DNA of 64,000 nucleotides. Origin: Tupaia tana (lineage: Eukaryota > Chordata > Mammalia > Scandentia > Tupaiidae). The stretch spans positions 29,264,452 to 29,328,451 of the forward strand of contig JAKSZU010000018.1 in the NCBI GenBank assembly GCA_026018925.1, in the 5' to 3' direction. Shown here piece after piece: positions 1 to 12,602 of this stretch (its first letter is position 1; every line of letters begins with the position of its first letter). Below the pieces are notes generated by a model. The model saw only the letters and a program-made list of their open reading frames with translations, was not told the origin of the DNA and made no database searches. The position numbers were made by a program, and so were the translations under genes.

Positions 1-852
1 ACAAGCCCTCGAGTGACGCTCTTAGGAAGCCGAGCCGCTGATAGGATCGGGGGCTGCTTTGTTCCATTTTAGAACTGTTTCCATTCTAGCTGTCCCGATG
101 AGTTTATGCAATGGAAGCAAAACGAAAACCGTGAGTACCTGCGTGGATATAAATAGAACCTGAAAACCAATGTCGGGCTGCGGTACTGCCACGGCTCGCC
201 TCAAAACACGCCACTCAGGGAGGCGCAGCTCTAGACCAGCTGATAGGAGAAGCAGCTGGTGCACCGCTGAGGTCATGCCAACTCATGCCGGCACTAAACC
301 CGGGCTCGCAGCTCCGGCTGCTGAGGAAACAGGAGGCAGTGGAAGTGGTTCGTAAGTCAGAGAGGGTGTCTGCGTTTCTGGGGCAGCCCAGCACAGTCCC
401 CCGCTTCACCCACCTCCCTGCTTCACCCACCTCCCTGGGGTTAACACCGATTTGCCCTTTAGCAACTTGAGCTGCTGAGCTGCCGAGCTGCCGAGGCCCT
501 AGGGGGAGGAAATCATGCCCCATTACTTAAAGGGGCAGCCACAGCCCTCCTTAGTCTGCCTGGGGATAAAACCCTCCATTTTTTTTTTTTTTAATAAGTT
601 TCATCTTTTATTTCAACAAAATAGTGTAGCCCTGCTGGAGCAAGGCCTAAAAACCCTCCAATTTTTCATTGGTCTCTAGATTCCTGTTCCATTAAGTAAT
701 AATCTTATGAAGGACGAAGCGAGTGAATATTTAGTGCAAAAATTAAGGAGGTACTTGCTGTCGTGGCCGGCGACCCTGCACCTCCCTCTAATCCTCCTGC
801 AACTCTATGAGGCAAGCTCTGTTGTTACCACATCTCATTGTCAAAAATAAAT
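1..852. other. Non-coding, largely unique sequence
   Basis: No gene seen. It contains a 17-bp perfect tandem duplication (CTTCACCCACCTCCCTG at 404-420 and 421-437) and a short T run near 579. Confidence 0.6.
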
Positions 853-975
853 TTTTTTTAAAACTCAGGCTCAGAGAGCTGATGTTACTTGCTCTGGAAA
901 GAGACAGAGCCAAGAGCTGAACTTGGGCTGGTCAGACTCCAGCACCCACCGGCTTAACCACTGCGCTATCCTTCC
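853..975 (-). mobile_element. MIR SINE
   Basis: GGCTCAGAGAGCTGATGTTA, then GAGCTGAACTTGGGCTGGTC and GGCTTAACCACTGCGCTAT, MIR in reverse orientation. Confidence 0.8.
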
Positions 976-1411
976 TCCGGAGCACAGGGGAACCTGCTTG
1001 ATCTGGCAGGCAGGGTGTATGCCAAGGCTGTTCACAGGCTGGAGCCGGGGTCCCAAGTCTGTCCAGGCTCATTGAGTGACATTAGGCAAGTTCCTTCTTT
1101 CCTCCATGCCTCAGTTTCCTTGTCTGCAGAAGCCGGTGGCTGTACTGAAGCAGGGGTTGCAAACTGCACTGCCCACAGGGGCCAGGGACAAAGCAATGGG
1201 AGCGGAAGGGAAGTGAGGGGAGGGTGGGAGGCAATAGGGAGTAGGGGGGCTTGGGGTAAATGACACACTGGCCACATTGGAAGGTACTATCCAGGTTCAG
1301 TGAATTGCCATTGGAGGGACTATGTACCCCATGTAGCAAGATATTTCAGTTTTTCAAGAGAAGCCAGAAATTTGATATTTATGTGAAATTATTGTTAAAA
1401 GTTGGGAATTA

Positions 1412-1724
1412 GGGACCAACAGATGGTGTAACAGTTACGTCACTGGACTCCCATGTAGTCAACCATGGTTCAAGTCCCAGACCTGGCACTTAAAACTCAC
1501 ACTGGGCACGTGTGCGTGATGTCCAAAATCCCAAGAGGAGAATGGAGGAGAAGGGATTATGGGGTGATTTCTGGGCACGTGTGCGTGCATGCCCAAAATC
1601 CCAATAGGAGAATGGAGGAGAAGGGATTGTGGAGTGATTTCTCACTTTCTGTTTTTCTGTCTCTCGCTCTGTCTCTCTGGCCATTGCACGCACCCTATAG
1701 CAAAAATCTCTCAAAAACAAAAAA
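1412..1724 (+). mobile_element. tRNA-derived SINE with internal 69-bp duplication
   Basis: GGGACCAACAGATGGTGTAA head. The segment starting GGGCACGTGTGCGTG at 1504 is repeated at 1573 in the same order, so the body is longer than the usual ~265 bp. Confidence 0.9.
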
Positions 1725-1727
1725 GTT

Positions 1728-2004
1728 GGGACCAGCAGTTAGCGTAATGGCTATGTTGCTGGACTCCCGTGTAGCCGACCACAGTTCGAGTCCGGGACCC
1801 AGTGGCTTAAACTCACACCGGGTGTGTGTGCGTGTGTGCCCAAGATCCTGAGAGGAGAATGGAGGAGAAGGGATTGCGGTGTGGCCATCCCCCCGAGGGA
1901 TAATTTCTCGCTTTCTGTCTCTCTGTCTCTCTCTGTCTTTCTGGCGAGCGCACGTGCCCTATAGCAAAAAAAAACTCTCAAAAAAAAAAAAAAAAGAAAA
2001 AAAA
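1728..2004 (+). mobile_element. tRNA-derived SINE, young subfamily
   Basis: Full-length: GGGACCAGCAGTTAGCGTAATGG head with A box, GTTCGAGTCC B box, body ending CCCTATAGC plus A tail. It shares target sequence with the copy on its left. Confidence 0.93.
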
Positions 2005-2009
2005 AGTTG

Positions 2010-3642
2010 GGAATTCATTTGAATGGATTTAAGCCTGTCAAAAGTCAAGCAAAGCCTCTCTGAGGCCAAATCCCACCAGTGGGACCCTCTGGACTGTGTC
2101 AAACGCTGTAGGTGTTCCCTAATATCCACATGTGATTCTATAGGACTAGAACCCCATGTTTTTATCTGGGTTCATGACCCACCCCCCAGGGTAAAGATAT
2201 CATTGGCTGGCTTCCCTTGCAGCTAGGTGTGGCCACGTGACCAAGTTCTGGACAACGGGATGTGATAGGAAGGAAAGTCACAGCCTTGGAAGAAGAGACA
2301 AGCCCTCCCTTGTTTCTGCCCTGCACCCTGATTGGAATAAGAACACCTAGCAGTGGCCATGGGCCAGGATGAGGGCCACATTCTGGCCGCAGAGGAGAGA
2401 AAAAGGAGCAGCACTGCCTGCCCTGCACGCACAGACCGTTATGGGGGAGGGAAGTTCACGTCTTGTTCATGCCACTGACTCTCGTGTCTCTGCTGTAAGA
2501 GGCCAACACAACGGCCTACCTAGCATGGGCTCCCTAAGGGAGCTTACATCATTTTAAAACCAGAAGGCTCTCACTGATTCTCAACCCCAGCCCAACTCTC
2601 ATGCACACCCATTTTACAGGTGGAGAGACCAAGGTCCACAGAGGTGAAGAGCCTGTCACTTAACGAGTTAAAGCCTCCCTCATGCAGACAGCACACATAG
2701 GCCCCTTCCTCTGCCCCAAACGAACATGCAAGGAGCACCCCATCTAATGGGGAGGGGCTCTGGGAATAGGCCCAATACCATCCACACCCTCTCAGGGTCG
2801 CTGTGTAATGGGTGAGGCCTCTCTTCACTGCCAGGTCCCCCAGCGGGCCCCAAGTTTGAACCTCAATCCTGTATTTCTTTTGTTGTCTACCTGCCCCCAC
2901 CCTCAGCCCAAGCCTACTTCTTGCCATGGTGAAGAGACCTTCAGGATACACCTACATCCTCATCCCACAGCTGCTGTGTGACCTTTAGTGAAACACTGCC
3001 CTCTCTGAGCTCCTGTTTATCGAAACCCAAAGCTTCTCACTGGGGTTTCCTACTTAGCTGGTGTGGGATGGTGCTCAGCACTGACAGTTTGTTGACACCC
3101 CCTCTCCACCTAGGTCACTCCAGGGTCAGGAGAGAGGAGTATGGTGCTTTCTTCCCAAGGGTCTTAGGTACCCACCAGCCACGGTCAGCAGCTCAGCCTT
3201 TGCCCAGGACATGTAGGGGCCATGGGGGCAGTGATCTGGAAAGCCAATTACACAGAGGCCTCATGGGCCAAAGTCTAGCCTGCTGGTAGTGGAGAATAAA
3301 CGCCTTTGCTGGCTGAGCACTGTAGACTGAACCTGTCACTCTGCAAACACACCTGGCTCTGCCTCTGAGCAGCCAGAGGCCCCGGCCCAGGCTCCAGTGG
3401 GCATTTGACTAAGCCACCTCCCCGCTGTGCTTAGCTTCTGCTAAGAGAGATCCTCCTGAGCCCAGGGTGCACCTGTGGGTGGGCTGCAGGGTGTCACAGA
3501 GACAGCCTGGCCCTGGAGCCATGAAGAACAGAGGCAGTTGCTCCCTCCATCACCAACTTTCAGTGATGTAAGATAAGTCCCAGTTCAACCTGGGGCCCTA
3601 GTAGGCCTAGCCTTGGCGATTATGTGGTAAAAACCCAGGCTG
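2010..3642. other. Non-coding sequence between SINEs
   Basis: Unique-looking GC-moderate DNA. Open frames up to 126 codons show no domain or splice context. I see no gene. Confidence 0.6.
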
Positions 3643-3830
3643 GAGGATGGCAGGTGGCACAGTGGTTAAGGGCGCTGGACTCCCACATGGCCGACTACAG
3701 TTTGAGTCCCAGATCTGGTTGGGACTTGGTTTCTCACTTTCCCTCTTTCTCTCTGTCTTTCTCTCTCACTCTATCCCTCTCTAGTCAAATTAAAATAAAT
3801 AAATTAATGAATTAAAATAAAATAATTCTT
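3643..3830 (+). mobile_element. tRNA-derived SINE, short form
   Basis: The head GGCAGGTGGCACAGTGGTTAAG is followed soon by CTTTCTCTCT and a TAGTCAAATTAAAATAAAT tail; it lacks the central body of the long form. Confidence 0.75.
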
Positions 3831-3835
3831 TTTTA

Positions 3836-4085
3836 TTTTATTTTACTTACATTCATTCACTATACATCAATACAGTATACAAAATAAGATCTTCCATCCA
3901 GAATATACTGTATATTGGCTCAATCAAGGATATTACCATACCTGCTATCGTCAACAAATAATTTCTTCCATTTCGTGTCCCCCCCCTTGATTCCCTACCT
4001 CTCACTCTCTGCATTTCCTCCCTCTCCTCCCATTGTCTCTGGCATCTACAGTTGTTTTCCATGCCTTTATTTTCACATTTTTTTA
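3836..4085 (-). mobile_element. L1 3' UTR fragment (probable)
   Basis: The reverse complement resembles the L1 3' UTRs at 11,420 and 23,765 (TGATTGAGCCAATATACAG, TATTGATGTATAGTGAATG). A SINE is inserted directly beside it. Confidence 0.45.
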
Positions 4086-4087
4086 AT

Positions 4088-4352
4088 TCTTTTTTTTTTT
4101 TTTAGAGGTTTTTGCTATAGGGCACGTGCGCTCGCCAGACAGAGAGAGAGAGACAGAGAGATAGAAAGCGAGAAATCAACCCCCGGGGGGGATGGCCACA
4201 CCGCAATCCCTTCTTCTCCATTCTCCTCTCGGGATCTTGGGCACACATGCACACGCGCCTGGTGTGAGTTTAAGCCACCGGGTCTGGGACGCGAACCGCG
4301 GTTGACTACGTGGGAGTCCAGCGACATAGCCATTACGCTAACTGCTGGTCCC
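4088..4352 (-). mobile_element. tRNA-derived SINE, young subfamily
   Basis: Complete antisense copy from T-run through GAGGTTTTTGCTATAGGGC to AACTGCTGGTCCC. Confidence 0.92.
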
Positions 4353-5284
4353 TTTTTTTCACATTTTATTGATTCACTAACGATCTTAATTAATTTAAAA
4401 ACTTTCAATAGCAAGCACAACTGATCTACATATCTATGAACACAAGTCTAACTTCAGGCATAAACTTCAGTGAGTAAAGACAGCATACTATAAAGTAGCA
4501 CCTAGCTGGGATAGCTTACTGCAGTCATTAAATAGGTCATTTTAAATGGATTTTTTAATTTCAAGAGAAACAGTTTTAGTTTTAATAGCTCGAAATAAAA
4601 AAATGTTAAGAGAAATTTGCTTAGGACTTAAAGCCAGGAAAAAGGTTAGGATTCAGTTCAAAGCGTAGATAGCTGAACCTATGAACAGTTCAAGAGACGG
4701 CAAAAATCCTTCAACCTGGAAATCAAAGCATAGAAGAAAATCAGTAGTGTTTTAGTCTAAAGTCAAAAAATTCTATTTCTTTAAATAAATAAATTTTTAA
4801 AAATTAATTTTTAAAAGAAAAAAATGAAACAAAGCAAAACAAAACAAAACAAAACAAAACAAAAAAAAATAGGCCCGGGGCCAGACCAGAGCCAGTGCAA
4901 CAAGCAACTCTGTTATCAGGACGCACCAAACAAGAAGAAAGGGGAAAAAAGATAAGCCGACTTTCGCTTTTATGAGCACTCGCAGAAGTCAGTAGATAAT
5001 GCCCACGGTTAATAAATTAAGAAACAGCAGTGTACGCACGTTATTTATTACTCTGGCTGTCACCCCCGCAGGAGCTAAAACTGTTAGAAGTGGTTGCCTG
5101 TGGAGGGGGTCCGCAGGAAACTGGGGCTTTTCATTCTAAGCCTTTTGTTGTTGTTACTAGTTTAACGTCTGTTAGTAGAAATAGTTATGAAAAAGTGGCT
5201 CAGGCTTTCCAGTGTTGGTTTGAAAGGTTACCACCATTAATGGAAATTGTTTTGGCCTATAAGGCCGTACATAAGGTTAAGTGC

Positions 5285-5475
5285 TGGAGTTGCAGAGCCA
5301 GGCTTCCAGCGTTCAAATCCCTATCTGTGACTTACTAGCCATGCCACCTCAGGCAAATTACTCAACCACTGTGCCTCAGTTTCTCGTCTATAGAATAATA
5401 ATAATAATAATCCCATGCTCCAGGTATGTACAGTAAACAATAAATGTGAAGCATTCTTATTATATATTCCAATAA
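5285..5475 (+). mobile_element. MIR SINE
   Basis: Core text TTCAAATCCCTATCTGTGAC, ACTCAACCACTGTGCCTCAG and an AATAATAATAATAAT stretch in MIR order. Confidence 0.7.
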
Positions 5476-5526
5476 CTCATATATGCAATTATTTTACAAA
5501 AATGGAATTAGTATGCTATGCATGGT

Positions 5527-5759
5527 TTTTTGTTTGTTTTTGTTTTTAAGGTTTTGCTATAAGGCACAGGCACTCACCAGAGAGACAGAGAGTGACACTG
5601 AGGTAGAAAGAAAGAAATCACCTTCCCCCCATGGGAAATAGCCACATTGCATTCCTTTCTCCTCCGTTCTCTTCTTACAATTTTGGGCATGCATGCACAC
5701 ATGCCCAACATGTTTCTCAAGCCACTGGGTCCAGGACTCAATGCCACCTACTGGTCCAG
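5527..5759 (-). mobile_element. tRNA-derived SINE, older, head shortened
   Basis: Antisense; the tail side (AAGGTTTTGCTATAAGGCAC) is intact, while the anticodon-arm part of the head is deleted before CCACCTACTGGTCC. Confidence 0.8.
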
Positions 5760-5766
5760 ACTATCC

Positions 5767-6034
5767 ATTTTTTTTTTTTTTTTTGAGAGGTTTTTGCTAT
5801 AGGGCGCGTGCGCTTGCCAGACAGACAGAGAGAGACATAGAGACAGAAAGCGAGAAATCACCCCCCAGAGGGGATGGTCACGCTGCAATCCCTTCTCCTC
5901 CATTCTCCTCTCGGGATCTTGGGCACGCACACACACGCACCCGGTGTGAGTTTTAAGCCACCGGGTCTGGACAAGAACCGCGGTCGACTACATGGGAGTC
6001 CAACGACATAGCCATTACGCTAACTGCTGGTTCC
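5767..6034 (-). mobile_element. tRNA-derived SINE, young subfamily
   Basis: Full-length antisense. The flanks ACTATCCATTTTT and GACCATCCATTTTT look like a target duplication. It lies directly beside the older copy at 5527. Confidence 0.92.
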
Positions 6035-7004
6035 CGAGACCATCCATTTTTAATACCTCTGGAATATTTGTGTATGTGTACATGGTTTGAGGTAGGGATC
6101 TAATTTTATTTCCTTATAAATGGAGAGCCAGTTGTCACAATATCATTGATTGATTCACCCACCATTTTATGCCTTATTCGTGATGTTCCTTTGCCAAACA
6201 TCTCTATCATCTTACACATCCTTGTCATGACTGGTGCATGACAGAACTTGGTAAATTCTGGCTGCAGGAGCAGCTGAAGTGACAGCTGTATGAGAACAAG
6301 CATATACCACAGTGCAACAGAGAACAGGAGTCAGAATTCAGAACTAGAAATGGGTATGAGTGGCCCCCAGCAGAAATGAGTAGTTGTGGTTTGGTTTTAG
6401 TTTTGTCTTCACATCAACTTTATTTACCTACAATAAAATGTCTACATTTCAAGTGCATGGGTTGATGCCTGAACAAATGTGTATACTTGTGTAATAAACA
6501 ACCCAATCAATATACAGAACATTTCTCTCTTTCCAGAAAGTTCCTTCCTGCCCCTTTACAGTCAATCTACCCTCCACTTCCACCCCAGGTGGAGTGATTA
6601 TTTTAAACCATGGGTATGGAGTACATAGATAACATTTTCTGAGAATAAATAACCCAGCCCCAGCATGAGCCCGTTGACTAAGGAGGAAGGCAGGCCAACT
6701 TCCTCTAAGAGAAAGGACTTCTCTTTTGGGACTGACAAACATCTCCCCAGGCCTGTTTGGTTAAGAAGAAATGGGGTAACCCAGACCAGGTTTCCCGAGC
6801 TTGAGGCAGTCAAGTTCTGTTCTTACAATGTTTTCCAAGTCTAGAAATCAAATCTGTCAAATATTTACTTAACATTTTCATTCATCAATTGATCTTAGTA
6901 CCTGGATTTCACAATCACAATGATGACTTTGACAAGAAAACACAATATCCCTATATTAAATGGCCAGGGGCACACGCCATATTGAATGAAGGGCTATTCA
7001 TGGA

Positions 7005-7160
7005 ATTACCTCTGGTGTCAGATAGACTGGGATCTGTTTCTACTTAGTTATGTGGTCTCGGGGAAGAGAACAACCTTTCTGAGCCTCAGTTTCCTCATCT
7101 GTAAAATGGGTGTAATAACGGTATTTGGTTGTAGGGATTAAGAGACAGGTCTGTAAAGCA
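7005..7160 (+). mobile_element. MIR SINE
   Basis: GAGCCTCAGTTTCCTCATCTGTAAAATGGG at 7080-7109 is the MIR core, followed by TAGGGATTAAGAGACAGG. Confidence 0.85.
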
Positions 7161-8394
7161 TACCACCTGGCCTACTGATGATGTTAGAAATGATAACCAG
7201 CTGCCTTTTATTCCCCCTAGGTCTCTGAGGTTGCAAAACCACAAATACCAGCCTTTGCCCAAATGACCAAGTGGTTAATCAGTCTCTGCTCAAAGAAGTG
7301 TCTCTAGCAGTCACCAATTTTATTCTTAATTGCTCGTTAAAGTCTTCATGTTTTGCTAATGAGAGCAATTAGCTGCCTGCAGGCTATCAGCCTACTAAAT
7401 GACAACTAATTTGGGCGCCAGGGCAGGATCTGAGTGTGTGGAAGCCCTGGCTGCAGAGGGGGCCTGCAGCACCAACTTCGGAACCCATTCAGCCAAAGTC
7501 TCTTAGGCTTTGGCTTCCTCTTGGGGTAGAGGTGGGGACAGGGGTTTGAGTGCTGACTCCAGCCCCTGAGGGCTGGCAGAGGCAGAGGGGAGAGTGGTGG
7601 GCTGGGACTCCTTTGTGCAGTACTGTGCCAGGCTCTGAGTGAATTATTCCCATCATACTCCAGTCCTGCTAAGTGGGTGCCATTGCTCTCTGCAGTGAGG
7701 AGTCTGAGGCCCAGAGAGTCAAGGCCCTCCCTTGGCAGGGTGGCCAGGCATGTCCCTGTGATCACACTCATCACAGCCTTCCCCCAGGGCAGGAGCAGGT
7801 GGAGACGAGGGCCCCACATATGGGAGGGATCGTCACGCCTTTGCCTGATGGGCAGGGCAGGAGGGACCCTGGAGAGGTATCTACCTGTAGTGGACCCATG
7901 TCACGAAGGGCATTGAGGCCAAGAGAGGAACAGGACTGACTTGAGGGTCAGAATTAGAGGCCAGAACCCAGGTGTCCTGCCTCAGCTCAGAGAAGGCAGG
8001 ACAGAGCAAGGCATAGAGGCTCAGACGTGGGAGTCCCCCTGCCTGAGTTCCCCTTGCCCCATGGAGGGAGCAGCAAACTCTCCCCTGTGCTTGCTGTCCT
8101 CCCTCCCCGTGAGAAGCTGCTAACCCAGCCAGAGGCTGGCTAACACCTTCTAAGTGCTATAGGTGTGGTTGCATCTGAGGTGGTACCGTCTCAGGCTGTG
8201 GGTTCCAAGAAGGCCTCCTTACCCAACTACATCCTCTTGCCTTTCTGGGTCCTTAAGTCCTCACAGCAGTCGTGACCCCAAAACCACCCTGTGCAGACCA
8301 TAGCATTTGGTTGTATCACCTCTCAGAGGTCAGACAGAGCTGGAGGCAGGCCAAGGGATAATCGGCCCTTCCTCTTGGTTCACTAACTGGTAAA

Positions 8395-8520
8395 CTGAGG
8401 TCCCCATAGAAGGACCCACTGGGCCACACTCATGCAGCCGCTGTAGCAGCAGAGATGGGACTAGAACTCCAGCGTGCTGCTTCCCAGTCAGGGAGCCAGT
8501 GGCCAGCTGGGCAGCCTTGG
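8395..8520 (-). mobile_element. MIR SINE fragment
   Basis: AAACTGAGGTCCCCATAGAA and GCAGAGATGGGACTAGAACT in reverse MIR order. A further reverse MIR piece follows at 8595-8715. Confidence 0.6.
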
Positions 8521-8594
8521 CTAAATCCTTGCCCTCTCTGGGTCTCAGTGTTTTGTCTATAAGATGAAGAGCTTGCGCTAGATTGAAATAGATC

Positions 8595-8715
8595 TGCACT
8601 CTGGAAACTAAGGCCTAGGAAGGTTAGAGAACTGTCCAGAGGTTAGGGGGGCAGCTGGGATTTCCAGCCACCAGGCTGGCTTGAGAGTAAAGGCTCTTAA
8701 CCAGATACCACGCTG
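8595..8715 (-). mobile_element. MIR SINE
   Basis: GAAACTAAGGCCTAGGAAGG, CAGCTGGGATTTCCAGCCAC and GGCTCTTAACCAGATACCAC in reverse MIR order. Confidence 0.7.
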
Positions 8716-9814
8716 CCCTTCACTTTGTAAAGTAGCCATGAGGGAGGAGGCAGGAGGTCCTTAAGCTAGCCACTGGAGGGCAGGTGGACACAGGAGAGGT
8801 CACTGAGGAATATGGGAATGGTTTGGGAATTTGAGCTCCAGCTTCGGCCTCTCCAGGAAGGGAAAGTATCTGATCACCCCTAGGTTCCCATCACCCTTAT
8901 CTGACCCACTTCTGCTCATGGCATCTCAGGGGACACGGACCTCTGGCCATGGTGCCTGGAAGAACTGATGAGTCAGAAGTTGGACATGGATAGATATCAG
9001 TGTTCTAGAGAGAATACTTGCTTTTATCAGACACAGCAAAGTGGCCATTTGATGACTGAGTCCCTCAGAGCCTCTCGCTCAGACAATCTGGGTAGGATCT
9101 AAATGTAACTATTGCCGTGATGCTGGGCCCACACAGGAAGGTCCCGGGTTCGCTTCCGAGGTCTCCCTGTACATGCTGGGTGCATATACACATGCCCGAG
9201 GTCCTGGCTGGATGAGGCTGGGAAGGACCATGGCATGAAGACCCTGTTGGGAGTGCCGTCTCTCTGCCCCTGTCGTATAAGAAATTACAAACCAATTTCC
9301 ATTTCCAATGATGGTGGACTTCCTTATCCAACTGAACATAGAAAAAAGTTCTGAGTGAAGTCTTTCATGTTAAAGAGCGAGAAACACCACGGGGAACCAG
9401 CAGGCTAAATTAGGGAAGAAAAATATGAACCGGAGAGGAAAGCCTATAACAAAACCCACCAAAACCACTTCTATACCAAGAATGTTTGCAGATTCACACA
9501 CTCGGACTTAGGTTTGGGGGTCTCCAGGTGAACAGGACAGAAGTCAAGGTCCAGGGCCAGCCGGAGAAGGAGCCTTAAAGCAGACCTACCCCATGTAGGC
9601 TGAGATTCCCACCCCTCAGAGAAAAGGTAAACTGGAACTATAATAAAACACACTCCATCCCCCCGGCCCCAGAGAGCTGTGTGGTACTGAGGAGAGCAGA
9701 GGCAGAGCAGAAGGAGAAGCCCATTCAGACAAGCAGGCCCAGGGCCGTAGACCTCCTCCGAACTTTCCACGCCTCCCTCCCTGCAAGAATGATAGACCAG
9801 GAGAGCTGAGGGCC

Positions 9815-9890
9815 TCAACACATCGCCTTTCTCTTTGTCTCTCTCCAGCAAGCATATATGCCCTATGGCAAAAATCTAAAAAAAAAAGAA
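9815..9890 (+). mobile_element. tRNA-derived SINE, 3' scrap
   Basis: Only the end remains: CTCTTTGTCTCTCTCCAGCA, then GCCCTATGGCAAAAATC and an A tail. Confidence 0.55.
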
Positions 9891-9962
9891 AGAAAATATA
9901 TATAATCTTTTAATAAGGAAGGCAAAATGAAAACTTTTTGACAAATAAAAACAGAGTTCATT

Positions 9963-10120
9963 GGGGCCAGCAGGTAGCATGGTGGCTGGGGCACTAGAGC
10001 TGGACTCCCACCTGGCAGACCACAGTTCAAGTCCTGGACCTGGTAGCTTGTTTTCTCACTTTCTCTCTTTCTCTGTCTGGTGAGCACCTGTATAAAATTT
10101 AAAAATAATAATAATGATAA
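9963..10120 (+). mobile_element. tRNA-derived SINE, short form
   Basis: GGGGCCAGCAGGTAGCATGG head and GGTAGCTTGTTTTCTCACTT, then an A/T-rich tail with AATAATAATAATG. Confidence 0.8.
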
Positions 10121-10199
10121 ATACAATCAAATAAATAATTATTTAAAAAAAGAATTTATCACCAGCAAACACTTGCTAGAAAAAAATTCTAAAACATGT

Positions 10200-10436
10200 G
10201 GGACTAGCAGACAGCATAATGGTTACATCGCTGGACTCCGACAGTTGATCACAGTTTGAGTCTCTGATCCGTCAGCGTGCGTGCCAAGATCCTGAAAGGA
10301 GAATAGAGGAGAAAGGATTGCAGCATGGACATCCCCACCCCCATCACCCCAGAGGGATGATTTCTCACTTTCTATTTCTGTCTCTCTACATGTGCCCTAT
10401 AGTAAAAATCTCTCTTAAAAATAAATAAATAAATAA
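10200..10436 (+). mobile_element. tRNA-derived SINE, older long form
   Basis: GGGACTAGCAGACAGCATAATGG head and the end GTGCCCTATAGTAAAAATC with an (AAAT)n tail. Confidence 0.85.
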
Positions 10437-11039
10437 GACATGTATTTGAGGCAGAAATAAAATGCTCTAGATGAAAGTCAGAGGTACAAGAAAAGAATAA
10501 ACAGAAAATGTGGTAAGTATGTGGGTAAATAGGCACAAGCATTAACTGCATAGAACAGTTATAATGATGTCTAGTGGGACTTAAGATGAAATGGGAATCC
10601 GTATGAATTACAAATGGGAAGTAAATAGAATCAAAATGTCCTGACATCAATGTGCTACCCAGAGGAAGGGTGAAGGCTTTCCTCGCCTTTAGGCATTGAT
10701 AAGCTAAACGTGCTGTGCTGATTTCTAGAGTAAACACAGAAGAGGTCCACATACCGTGGCCCAGAGACCAAAGCCAACCTCAGAGGGTGGCCTATTGTTG
10801 TATGGCTTGCAAGCTAAGAAGAGGTTCCATATTTTAAAAGGGTTATACAAATCCAAAAGTGAACGTGTGTTGAACTGACAGCAGCCCCCGAAAGCATAAA
10901 ATAATTATCTAGCCCTTTACAGAAAAAGACTGCTGACTTCTGCACTAAAGGAATAGGAACAGAGAATATCACTTCAACCAATTTAAGGGAATGAATGAAA
11001 TAATAAAATACATACAGTGTATTTTTTAAGAATTATTTA

Positions 11040-11059
11040 CTTTTTAAAATTTATTCATT

Positions 11060-11104
<45 letters not shown>

Positions 11105-11231
11105 AGAAAGAGACACACAAAAAGAGAGAGAGTCAGAAAGCAAGCTGCCTGGCTGCCTGGTCTGGGGTTCGAACTGTGGTCGGCCATGTGAGAGTGTCCG
11201 AGCCTTAACCACCACGCCACCTGCTGGTCCC
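11040..11231 (-). mobile_element. tRNA-derived SINE, short form, long T run
   Basis: Antisense; a 35-base T run at 11067-11101 marks the tail, and the head ends CACCACGCCACCTGCTGGTCC. Confidence 0.85.
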
Positions 11232-11419
11232 CAGGCAGTGTTTTAAAGGCCAGAAAGAAGGGAAAAAGAATAGGATGAGTAAGATAAGTAGCACAAAATA
11301 ATAGATTTCATTCCAAATATTTAGATTAAGTACACATTACATTTACAATTGTGTTTATATTAAATAAAAGTGGGCTAAATGTTCCAGTTAAAAGGCAAAG
11401 CATTTCAGATTTGATGGGG

Positions 11420-11975
11420 GGGGACTATACTATTTACAAAAGAAGAGATACAGTGAAGCAAACCAGACTATGAAAGAAAGATATTGTATGTATCCGCTTA
11501 ATATATACCGACTATCCGCACTTCATGGTAGAGATTGAAATATTGGAGGGTGTAAAAGCAGTGAGAATAGTTATGGATGCTGAAGACAGTGTGGAACAGG
11601 GGCAGGGAGGAGTGAAGAGTAAAGAGAAGGATAGCAGGAGAACAAATAGAGAGGCATGACGTTAGTGGGACACAGAAATGCTCTATTACCTGTTGATGAT
11701 GACATGTATAGTATTCTCAGCTGACTGGTCTGAGAAGTATTTCATGTTGGGTAAATTCTCTTTACAAGCCTGATGATGTATAGTGATTGAATGTTTAAAA
11801 AATATACAATGAGAATAAAAAAAATAATCTGAAAAAAATGAAAAGCTATTTGACAACGATGATGTGGATAGTAATGGCTTTATCTTGACTGATATGCATG
11901 GTAATCATGCTGGAAAAAGAAATGTTATACACTGTAAAGATATATATGATTAAAAGTAATGTAAAAAAAAAAGAG
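11420..11975 (+). mobile_element. L1 3' UTR fragment
   Basis: Shares with the 23,765 copy the motifs TACCTGTTGATGATGAC, CTTGACTGATATGCATGGTAAT and the end ACACTGTAAAGATATATATGAT before an A-run. No coding part remains. Confidence 0.6.
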
Positions 11976-12321
11976 CCATTAGCTTCATTGGACACTTGAG
12001 AACCTCGAACGTGATTAGCGTGATTAATTAGTCACGTTTTCAATTCCATTTCATTTAAACTTAGATAGTCACATGTGGCTAGTGGCTGCAGTACTCCTTT
12101 TCTTTCTTTTCTTTTTAGAAGTATGGAATGCTTAAAAATAATTCTTTAATAAAAAGAAAAAAGAAGAGATACATATAAAACATAAGAATAAAGAAAAGTC
12201 TGAAGCAATAAGATAAAAACACTAGTTAAAAAAAGGAAGCTGATATAGCTGTGTTTTTAAAGACAAAATAGATTATTTTAAATAAATTTTTATTTAATTT
12301 TATTCATCATCATCATCATCA

Positions 12322-12479
12322 TTTCTTTTTTTATTTGCTATAGGGCACATGCATTCCCCAGAGAGAGAGAGACATAGAGTGAGGGAAAGTGAAAAAGCAA
12401 GCTGCCACGTCCAGGACTTCAACCGTGGTTGGCCATATGGGAATACAACACCTTAACCATCATGCCACCTGCTGGCCCC
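12322..12479 (-). mobile_element. tRNA-derived SINE, short form
   Basis: ATTTGCTATAGGGCACATGC to CATGCCACCTGCTGGCCCC; the central body is missing. Confidence 0.8.
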
Positions 12480-12602
12480 AAAACAAAATAGATTTTAAAG
12501 CAAAAGCATGACCAAAAGTAAAGATAATAATACAAGTTAATTTTATTAGGAACACAACAATGTTGTTGACAGATGGCTTCTGGGTGATATCCAAATTCTT
12601 GA

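Larger units (their letters stand above)
6035..9814. other. Non-coding sequence rich in old MIR remnants
   Basis: No gene. MIR-like pieces occur near 7005-7160 (plus), 8395-8520 (minus) and 8595-8715 (minus). The rest looks unique. Confidence 0.55.

Noticed and set aside
1411-2000. Possible tRNA genes from the A and B boxes
   Set aside because: The heads lack a proper cloverleaf (no paired acceptor stem after the B box) and continue into SINE body. The same applies to all other copies.
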